A stretch of DNA of 8,604 nucleotides, taken from the NCBI GenBank assembly GCA_937901435.1, contig CALGTJ010000723.1, positions 1 through 8,604 of the forward strand, in the 5' to 3' direction. The translations under genes were made by a program, and so were the position numbers. Shown piece by piece: positions 1-5,715 of the stretch. Below the pieces are notes generated by a model that saw nothing but the letters and a program-made list of their open reading frames with translations, did no database searches and was not told where the DNA came from. This DNA is from an uncultured Rhodobacter sp. (GTDB taxonomy: Bacteria; Pseudomonadota; Alphaproteobacteria; Rhodobacterales; Rhodobacteraceae). Position 1 is the stretch's first letter; the number at the start of each line of letters is the position of its first letter.

Positions 1-567
1 CAGGATCAGGCGAAAGGCGCGCACGGTCGCACCCATCTGGCCAAAGGGTACAGGCCAGCCATGGGCATTGACGCAGAACGTCGATGCGACGCCAAAATCA
101 TGGTTCGACTGCATCACCTTGGGTGACCAGCCCGCCGGATCAAGGGCGGCGATCACCTGCGACCAGCGCGCGCCTGCGTGGACGCGGTAGGTGCCCGCGT
201 CGCTGTCTCTTTCGACAAAGCCGCTGTCAAAGGTCAGCGCGTGGCCATCGCGCGGGATCGACTGCCCTCCCATAGAGTGCCGCGCGGCACTGATGTTGAC
301 CGCCCGCCCAGCGGTGCCTGCGTCCTTCATCTCTGCCCGGATCGCGGCGATAAGCGTGTCATCCGGGTCGCCCCTGATCACCAGATGTTTATGCACCGGA
401 GTGGCCGACAAACCGCTGGCATCGTTCAGGATTGTCGCGCTGCTGGGTGCCGACAGGCTGTGCGTCCCCGCAAGTGTCGGCAATCCCGGAGCGGTTGCGC
501 GTGTCGCAGCCCATCCTGCGACCCCACCTGCCGCCAGCAATGCCGCGCGTCGTGTGACCTGTCGCAT
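1..567 (-). CDS. Tat-exported FAD-binding oxidoreductase (partial, C-terminus off the window)
   Basis: The reading frame is open from an ATG at 567 to the window edge, giving the first 189 residues. The N-terminus is a twin-arginine signal: TRRAALL at residues 5-11, then an Ala/Gly-rich hydrophobic stretch to about residue 25, so export of a folded, cofactor-loaded enzyme to the periplasm is expected. The rest resembles an FAD-binding PCMH/FAD-binding_4 domain (VAO family): HLVIRGDPDD near 61-70, the FAD loop ARHSMGGQS at 95-103 and a small-residue segment VASTFCVNAHG at 160-170. Family members oxidise sugars, lactones or alcohols; the substrate-binding half is missing, so the substrate is unknown. 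AGGAG lies 7 bases before the ATG, and the gene starts 14 bases after the GH105 stop, so it is probably third in the minus-strand operon. Fold class is fairly sure; reaction is not. Confidence 0.8.
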   Translation of the reverse strand, partial: MRQVTRRAALLAAGGVAGWAATRATAPGLPTLAGTHSLSAPSSATILNDASGLSATPVHKHLVIRGDPDDTLIAAIRAEMKDAGTAGRAVNISAARHSMGGQSIPRDGHALTFDSGFVERDSDAGTYRVHAGARWSQVIAALDPAGWSPKVMQSNHDFGVASTFCVNAHGWPVPFGQMGATVRAFRLIL

Positions 568-581
568 GGGCCTGCTCCTCT

Positions 582-1649
582 CTAGGTTTGCCGTCGTGCT
601 TCCATCAGAAACAGGCTGGCCAGCGCCTGACCATAGGGTGCGGCGATGTTAGGGATCTTACAATAAAAGTCCAAATTGTCACCCATCGGCGTGCCGTCCG
701 ACACCTCTGCCAGCACGCCGTCCGCGTCGATCCGGCGCAACACGGCCTCTTGCGCGCGCTCTGCGATCTGGCGGGCCTCTGGAGGCAACAGGCCCAAGCG
801 GCATCCCGCCAGCACGCCATAGCCAAATCCCGCCGTCGCAGAGGCCTCGACCGGCGAGGCGGGATCATCCAACAGTGTATGAAACATGCCCTCGGCGTTC
901 TGACAGCGCGCCAAAGCGTGCACCTGTGCGCGCAGCACTTCGGTCAGGTAACGCCGCACAACGCCGTCCTCGGGCAGGGCGATGACGAACAACTCGGGGA
1001 TTGCGATGGTCACCCAGGCGTTGCCCCGTGCCCATCTTGCACGGGCGTAATTATGACGCCCCTCAAAGGTCCAACCATGAAAGAATAGGCCCGTTTCCGT
1101 GTCCGCCAGATAGCGGATATGCACAAGATATTGATACTGGGCCTCGTCAATCCAATCGGCGCGCCCGCACATCCGCCCGGTCTGCGCGAGAAACAACACC
1201 GCCATAAACAGCGTGTCATCCCACAATTGCCCCGGACGCCGTCCCTCTTTCACCACATGCTCGAACCCGCCCTCGGGCGTTTTGGGCAAATCGCTGACCA
1301 GCCACGCCGCCCAATCCTCGCAGAGCGCCCGCCAATCGGCGCGGCCCGTGTGGTCTGCCAGACAGGCCAGTGCCAGCATCGGCGCGGTGGAGTTCACCTG
1401 CCGCGCAGGCAAGCCCCGCCCGATCTGCCAATCATACCAATGTGATAACGCCTCAATCATCGCTCTGTCTTTGCGGTACTGCGCATCGCGGAACATCCCA
1501 TAGAGGCCCACGCCCACCTCCCAATCCCATTCGTCAAACAGAATAGCGTCGCCTTCGCCGGGCGTGGCATCGCCGATCCCCTTGAGCCTGCGAAATCCTG
1601 TGGCGAGGAGGTCCAGCGCAGTTGTCAGATCGGCCCTCAGTTCAGTCAT
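582..1649 (-). CDS. GH105-family unsaturated glycuronyl hydrolase (YteR-like)
   Basis: A 355-residue protein, close to the usual length for GH88/GH105 enzymes with an (alpha/alpha)6 barrel. These enzymes remove a 4,5-unsaturated uronic acid from the non-reducing end of oligosaccharides made by polysaccharide lyases. Family-like motifs in order are WDWEVGVGLYGM near residues 41-52, GQLWDDTLFMAVLF near 140-153 (the second Asp pair region aligns with the catalytic Asp of YteR), HGW near 191-193, WARGNAW at 206-212, EASATAGFGYGVL near 268-280 and a C-terminal APYGQALASLF. There is no signal peptide, so it should be cytoplasmic. I chose the ATG at 1649 because GGTGGAG sits 6 bases upstream and the start overlaps the previous stop as ATGA. 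A GTG at 1661 would add four residues, but its codon lies inside that ribosome-binding site. Substrate candidates such as rhamnogalacturonan, ulvan or other uronate glycans cannot be separated here. Confidence 0.88.
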   Translation of the reverse strand: MTELRADLTTALDLLATGFRRLKGIGDATPGEGDAILFDEWDWEVGVGLYGMFRDAQYRKDRAMIEALSHWYDWQIGRGLPARQVNSTAPMLALACLADHTGRADWRALCEDWAAWLVSDLPKTPEGGFEHVVKEGRRPGQLWDDTLFMAVLFLAQTGRMCGRADWIDEAQYQYLVHIRYLADTETGLFFHGWTFEGRHNYARARWARGNAWVTIAIPELFVIALPEDGVVRRYLTEVLRAQVHALARCQNAEGMFHTLLDDPASPVEASATAGFGYGVLAGCRLGLLPPEARQIAERAQEAVLRRIDADGVLAEVSDGTPMGDNLDFYCKIPNIAAPYGQALASLFLMEARRQT

Positions 1650-4180
1650 ATCACGCTCCACCCTGTCAAATCCGCGCCGTTCCAGCCGATATGCGGCTCT
1701 GGTGACAGCGGTGCAAAGGGCATCTCTGTGCCATCCACCGTCAGGCCGCGCTCAAAGGAATGGTCCAAGCCTGTGCCGTCACACCCCGCGCAGGTCAGCC
1801 GCATCTTTGTAGCGTCAAATGTCGGAACACCAAACCCAAGCCTCGTTTTGAAATCGCGCGCGCTTTCCCCCGCCATGGGCAAGGCCACGACCCAAGCCGT
1901 CCGCATCCCCTGCGCCCGCCAGAGCGAGCCGTGATATAGCCCCCCGACCGGCTCTAACGCGCGCGAACACCAGACCGCGACACGCCTCGTGCCTGCGCAA
2001 AATACGCGCCATCCACCAAAATCCTCAAACTCTGCAAAGGCCCCATCTGCGGCGAAAACCTGCGTGAAATCGATGTCGGTCCAGTCCCTTTCCAGATCAT
2101 AAATCATCATCCCCGTCGGCCCGAATTGCGCCACGCGCGGCATCACGTGATTGCCCGCCAGCAGGGACGGGCGGCGTTCTCCCCAGACTTTCAACTCGCC
2201 CGGATGGTTCACCCAAAGCCGGGCCATCGGGTGCGCGGCCAGTTGCACATCCAGCACCTGCGCCTGATGTCCTTCTTGGCCTGTCTTCAGCCCGCTGACG
2301 GTCGACAATTGCGCTTGCGCCGATTTCCACAGGCTCAGTTTGCCCTGATGCCCCAGCCCTTGCGTATAGCGCGCCTCGATCCAATCCTCGCCCTCAATCC
2401 GGGCAAAGCGCGCCGCTGCGATCGGGGGGGCATAATCCGACAGGCAAAACAGCCCTGCCGCCCGGTCATATCCCGCGCAAAACGGTCCCCCAAAGGCAAT
2501 TGCCGCGAGCGATCCCAACTCGGTGCAGGGCCCCGCCAACAGTTCTTTTTCATAGCACCGCCCCTGCGTTCCCGCAGGCACACCGCCGCTGGTATGCAGC
2601 CCGACCATGACGAAAATCCGGTCCATCAGCGCCGCCGCATCATCACGCAACGCGGGGGCCATCTCATGCAGCGTAAACAGCGCCAGCAGGTCAATCGGGT
2701 AATAGGCGGCAGAGTTCCACTCGCACAGCCCATGCGCCTTGATCGACGGAAACCAGCGCTGCAACCGCGCCAGCGCCTCTGCCTGCAACACGGCGCCTGC
2801 CTTGCCGCTGTTGGCAAACACCTGATCGGGAAACAGCCCGCCCGCGATCAATTGCGCGGTGTGAAAACACAGCACATGGTTCTCGCTCCAGAACCACATC
2901 ACATCATCGCCGGGCGCATCCAGCCAATAGCGATAGCCAAGAATAGCTGCGCGCAGCCTGTCCTGCAGATCGGGCGCAAGCGTGTCGCGCCAGTCTCGCC
3001 AGATCCGCAGCAAAGGCAGGATCGCAAAGTCAGAACAATCATATCGTTGCTCAATGGTCGGTAGCGTATCGTCAAGGATCTGCGCCACGCGCGTCGGGTT
3101 TTCCCCCCGACTGGCCAGCACGGCAGCCACCGTTGGATCAAGTCCCGCCGCTTGGCAGATCGCGGCGCTGGCCTGCGCTTTGCGTGCGCTCAGATCACCC
3201 TTTAGGGCAACACCCGGCGGCAGGTTGGTCGTGCCCAAATGCCGGGTCAGCGTCGTTTCGCCAAGGCGCACCTCAATGTCCAGCGACAGGCACCCGGCGG
3301 GGGCGTCCTCTGCCATGAACAAGACCATCGACGCATGATCCGGCCCAAACACGCCCTCAACCACGCGCTGCTGCATCGGATCTTCTGACAGCCCACCGCG
3401 TGCAAACGGCGCAAGGCCAGTGACCCGCACCTGCATCTCGCGCGCCGGGGCAGGCTCTGCCACCAAGCGCATCTCGCCGCGCGCGACAAAAGGGGCCTGT
3501 GTGCGCAGCCCAGCGATGATCAGCGCAAGCTCTGCCACCTCTTGCGGATCATGGGCCACGTCCAGCGCAACCGCCACATCGACCCCGCCCAGATAGGTCA
3601 GCGAAAAGAAACAGGTGGTGTCGCGCTCGTGCAGATCCTCCAGCCGCAGGATCAGGGGCGTGTCGCCTGCTGGAACCTCGAAACTGACCTCGACCGTCTG
3701 ACTTGTGTTGCGTGTGAAAGGCTCGAACACTGCGACTTCATCCTCGCCAAGCCACAGCCGGACACCGCCGCATGTGGCAATGCGAAACCGCGCCATCCCA
3801 CCTGTCTGCGCGCGCAAATAACAGCGAAACCCCCGCCAGATCAGCGTCGGGCGATGGCAGAACCGCGAGAAATCGACGTCTGCCCCGTCCAGCCCCGACG
3901 ACACCCGTTCAAACGGGCCAGCCGGGCGTGAAATCGCGCGCGTTCCCAACTCTGCCCGCAGCGCCTCTCGGCACGGCAGATCGCCCGTCGCCACCCAGCC
4001 GTTGGAAAACTGATAGTCGACCACATCGGGCATGGGGCGGGCGACGCCGGGGTAAAGCTGCGCCTCTGGGTCTGTTATCGTCCAGCGGGTCACTGCGGCG
4101 CCGGGGGCCAGTTTTTCCCAGCGCCTTTGCCAATGGTTTTGCAAATCAGTCATAAATGCGAGCTTTTGGGCAAGGTCCAT
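1646..4180 (-). CDS. Large uncharacterised cytoplasmic protein, probable carbohydrate-active enzyme
   Basis: An 844-residue protein that I cannot assign to a named family. Residues about 100-205 look like a beta-sandwich accessory domain (GGVRLWLG at 138-145, LEDLHERD at 180-187). Residues about 375-570 look mainly helical and toroid-like, with striking Trp/His/Glu/Tyr clusters: WFWSENHVLCFH at 429-440, CEWNSAAYYPID at 486-497 and GRCYEKE at 540-546. Residues about 600-800 look beta-rich. A helical toroid followed by beta-sheets is the general plan of several polysaccharide lyases and heparinase-like proteins, so a lyase or glycosidase role is an inference. No signal peptide or membrane segment is visible. 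It is first in the minus-strand operon and overlaps the GH105 gene by 4 bases, implying coupled translation and a shared pathway. The ATG at 4180 has only a weak AGG 4 bases upstream; an ATG at 4153 (Met10) is possible but has no Shine-Dalgarno sequence. Confidence 0.8.
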   Translation of the reverse strand: MDLAQKLAFMTDLQNHWQRRWEKLAPGAAVTRWTITDPEAQLYPGVARPMPDVVDYQFSNGWVATGDLPCREALRAELGTRAISRPAGPFERVSSGLDGADVDFSRFCHRPTLIWRGFRCYLRAQTGGMARFRIATCGGVRLWLGEDEVAVFEPFTRNTSQTVEVSFEVPAGDTPLILRLEDLHERDTTCFFSLTYLGGVDVAVALDVAHDPQEVAELALIIAGLRTQAPFVARGEMRLVAEPAPAREMQVRVTGLAPFARGGLSEDPMQQRVVEGVFGPDHASMVLFMAEDAPAGCLSLDIEVRLGETTLTRHLGTTNLPPGVALKGDLSARKAQASAAICQAAGLDPTVAAVLASRGENPTRVAQILDDTLPTIEQRYDCSDFAILPLLRIWRDWRDTLAPDLQDRLRAAILGYRYWLDAPGDDVMWFWSENHVLCFHTAQLIAGGLFPDQVFANSGKAGAVLQAEALARLQRWFPSIKAHGLCEWNSAAYYPIDLLALFTLHEMAPALRDDAAALMDRIFVMVGLHTSGGVPAGTQGRCYEKELLAGPCTELGSLAAIAFGGPFCAGYDRAAGLFCLSDYAPPIAAARFARIEGEDWIEARYTQGLGHQGKLSLWKSAQAQLSTVSGLKTGQEGHQAQVLDVQLAAHPMARLWVNHPGELKVWGERRPSLLAGNHVMPRVAQFGPTGMMIYDLERDWTDIDFTQVFAADGAFAEFEDFGGWRVFCAGTRRVAVWCSRALEPVGGLYHGSLWRAQGMRTAWVVALPMAGESARDFKTRLGFGVPTFDATKMRLTCAGCDGTGLDHSFERGLTVDGTEMPFAPLSPEPHIGWNGADLTGWSVI

Positions 4181-4237
4181 TCGCCTGTGTCGCTTTGTGG
4201 TTCATATCTGTTGACCCCGGCGTTTTTCCTTGGTCAG

Positions 4238-4250
4238 TATTGCCGCAATA
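4238..4250. promoter_or_regulatory. Candidate operator: perfect 13-base palindrome
   Basis: TATTGC-c-GCAATA is a perfect inverted repeat with 6-base arms around a single central base. It lies just after the best rightward -10 candidate and between the two boxes of the best leftward candidate. A repressor bound here could therefore control both operons. No regulator gene is in the window, so the protein that would bind is unknown. Confidence 0.5.
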
Positions 4251-4281
4251 ACTCCTGTTCAAAAGAGTAGAAAATCCAACC

Positions 4282-4288
4282 GGGAGGA
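4282..4288 (+). promoter_or_regulatory. Strong ribosome-binding site of the solute-binding protein gene
   Basis: GGGAGGA lies 8 bases before the ATG at 4297 and 11 bases before the following in-frame ATG at 4300. The spacing favours 4297. It is the best Shine-Dalgarno match in the window, in keeping with the need to make far more binding protein than membrane components. Confidence 0.75.
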
Positions 4289-4296
4289 TATTTGGA

Positions 4297-5592
4297 ATGA
4301 TGCAACTGAAACACGGCCTGTCCAAGACGTGGATGGCAGGCAGCGCGTCCTTGTTTGCGCTTATGGCGGCCACCAGCGCAAATGCGGTCGATCTGGATCT
4401 GATGATCAGTGACGTGGACGCCAAGGCGGGTCTCGTGGCCGAACTGGCAGAGCGTTACAAAGCTCAGAACCCGGACGTGAATATCACGCTGAACCTCGTC
4501 GGCTATGACGTGATCCGCGAACAACTGCCGATCCAGCTCGAGGCCGGCACTGGCCCCGATCTTGCCTTTGTCACCAACCTCGGTGGCTTGCAGCCCTATT
4601 ACGTGGACCTTACACCTTACGTTGACGCCGCCGCATGGGAGGCCGCCTATGGCGCGGTTCTGCCATGGTATCGCGCGGGCAATCCCGGCGGGATCTATGG
4701 ATTTCACACCGAAATGACGGTGACCGGTCCCTACGTGAACCTCACCAAATTTGAAGAGGCCGGTGTCGAGGTTCCCGCCCCCGGCGCGACTTGGGATGAC
4801 TGGGCCGAGGCCACGCAGGCCGTGATGGATGAAACTGGCAGCTACGCGGGCATGGTCATGGACCGCTCTGGTCACCGGATGGCTGGCCCCGCCATGTCCT
4901 ATGGCGCGAAATACTTTGACGCCGATGGCAACATGGTGATCGACGAAGGTTTCAAGACCTTCGCGCAAAAGATGCTGGACTGGCACGCGTCCGGGCTGAT
5001 GCCTGCTGACATCTGGCCTGCGGTCTCGGGTGGTAAATACGCCAATGGCAACGAGATGTTCTTTAGCGAGGATGTGTCTTTCTACATGTCCGGCTCGTGG
5101 AACACCGGCAATGTGCAGAAAAACGTCGGGGACAAATTCGACTGGGCCGTTGTGCCTGTGCCTTGCGGTCCGGACGGCTGTGGCATCATGCCGGGCGGCG
5201 CGGGTCTGGTGGCGTTCAAATCTGGCGATGCCGCGACAGAAGAGGCCTCGGCCGATTTCGTCGCATGGATGGCGGACGAGCCTCAGGCACGGGAATGGTA
5301 CACCAAGACATTCGCAATCCCCGCGCACGCCAAGCTGCAAGCCGAAGGTCTGGACTATGTCGGGGCCGGGGCCTCGCAGGCCGTGGCCGATGGTCTGAAC
5401 GCCTTCACCAAGATGGCCGCCGCTGCTGCTGCGCAGACGCCACAGGCCTATGATCTGCAAGGCAATCCGAACAACTTCGTCATCTTCAACGCCACGGTGC
5501 AATATCTGGCCGGGGCCATGAACGGAGAGCTGACGCTGGACGAGGCCGTTGCCAAGATCGAAGAGGAACTGGCGGCGAACGTCAACAAATAA
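4297..5592 (+). CDS. Sugar ABC transporter, extracellular solute-binding protein (family 1, CUT1)
   Basis: A 431-residue periplasmic binding protein that would capture a sugar or oligosaccharide and deliver it to the permeases encoded next. The N-terminus is a Sec signal peptide: basic residues at 5 and 10, a hydrophobic core, and an Ala-x-Ala site (ATSANA) with likely cleavage after residue 30. There is no lipobox Cys. The mature protein has the family-1 pattern: AELAERYKAQNPDVNITL at 48-65, a GTGPDLAF segment at 84-91, TWDDWAEATQAV at 165-176, and MPGGAGLVAFKSG at 298-310, where such proteins often contact ligand. The only two cysteines are C290 and C295, which may form a small disulfide loop after export. 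Length and gene order are typical of CUT1 systems. The substrate is probably an oligosaccharide, given the divergent GH105 gene, but that is inference. Confidence 0.92.
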   Translation: MMQLKHGLSKTWMAGSASLFALMAATSANAVDLDLMISDVDAKAGLVAELAERYKAQNPDVNITLNLVGYDVIREQLPIQLEAGTGPDLAFVTNLGGLQPYYVDLTPYVDAAAWEAAYGAVLPWYRAGNPGGIYGFHTEMTVTGPYVNLTKFEEAGVEVPAPGATWDDWAEATQAVMDETGSYAGMVMDRSGHRMAGPAMSYGAKYFDADGNMVIDEGFKTFAQKMLDWHASGLMPADIWPAVSGGKYANGNEMFFSEDVSFYMSGSWNTGNVQKNVGDKFDWAVVPVPCGPDGCGIMPGGAGLVAFKSGDAATEEASADFVAWMADEPQAREWYTKTFAIPAHAKLQAEGLDYVGAGASQAVADGLNAFTKMAAAAAAQTPQAYDLQGNPNNFVIFNATVQYLAGAMNGELTLDEAVAKIEEELAANVNK

Positions 5593-5609
5593 GACCGTCG
5601 TACTGATGT

Positions 5610-5637
5610 GATCAGAGGCGCTGTGTCGTCTCTGATC
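5610..5637 (+). other. Strong intergenic hairpin after the solute-binding protein gene
   Basis: The arms 5610-5620 and 5627-5637 pair over 11 positions (10 Watson-Crick, one G-T wobble) around the 6-base loop CTGTGT. The hairpin begins 17 bases after the solute-binding protein stop. No T-tract follows, so it is not a standard intrinsic terminator. In other importers, such hairpins protect the 3' end of the binding-protein message or cut transcription partially, so permeases are made at lower levels; that role is inferred here. It falls at the GTG (5608) that would give a longer permease, which argues against that start. Confidence 0.6.
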
Positions 5638-5662
5638 GCCCGGATCTTCCGTATCCCGGCCA

Positions 5663-5700
5663 CTCTTTTCGGCCCCGAAGTCGCTCTTTTCGGCCCCGAA
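5663..5700 (+). repeat. Tandem direct repeat, 17-base units at 21-base period
   Basis: The 17-base unit CTCTTTTCGGCCCCGAA occurs at 5663-5679 and again at 5684-5700, a period of exactly 21 bases. Each copy contains the small inverted repeat TTCGG-cc-CCGAA. The repeat lies between the intergenic hairpin and the preferred permease start. If the longer GTG-started permease were real, it would encode an in-frame repeat of seven residues (LFGPE twice). Confidence 0.7.
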
Positions 5701-5701
5701 C

Positions 5702-5705
5702 AGGA
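5702..5705 (+). promoter_or_regulatory. Ribosome-binding site deciding the permease 1 start
   Basis: AGGA lies 10 bases before the ATG at 5716. The alternative GTG at 5608 has no recognisable Shine-Dalgarno sequence and sits at the foot of a stable hairpin, so this site supports the shorter protein. Confidence 0.45.
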
Positions 5706-5715
5706 TCCATTGCCT

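Larger units (their letters stand above)
4181..4296. promoter_or_regulatory. Divergent promoter and control region
   Basis: This 116-base gap separates the two divergent operons and must carry promoters for both unless transcripts enter from outside. It is visibly more A/T-rich than the genes. A rightward candidate is TTGACC (4211-4216) with CAGTAT (4235-4240) at an 18-base spacing; the second box is a poor match. A leftward candidate is TTGAAC (4262-4257) with TACTGA (4239-4234) at 17 bases, also weak at the second box. Alphaproteobacterial promoters are often poor matches to the consensus, so these are suggestions only. A perfect palindrome and a strong ribosome-binding site in this gap are listed separately. 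Confidence 0.55.

Noticed and set aside
178..652. Overlapping plus-strand frames near the left edge
   Set aside because: They lie opposite the FAD oxidoreductase, whose minus-strand frame has a Tat signal, an FAD-loop motif and a good ribosome-binding site.
1659..1661. GTG start for the GH105 gene at 1661
   Set aside because: The codon lies inside the GGTGGAG ribosome-binding site that serves the ATG at 1649, and the ATG gives the common ATGA overlap.
2126..3064. Plus-strand frame (312 codons) within the 844-residue gene
   Set aside because: It is antisense to a longer, coherent reading frame, has no recognisable domain and an Arg/Gln/Pro-rich composition typical of shadow frames.
4234..5502. 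Long minus-strand frame (422 codons) opposite the solute-binding protein gene
   Set aside because: It is antisense to a clear family-1 binding protein, its translation is rich in His, Arg and Gly with no recognisable domain, and such frames are common in high-GC DNA with G/C-biased third positions.
5610..5637. Hairpin read as a rho-independent terminator
   Set aside because: No run of T follows the stem (the next bases are GCCCGGATC), and the permeases downstream need to be transcribed with the binding protein.
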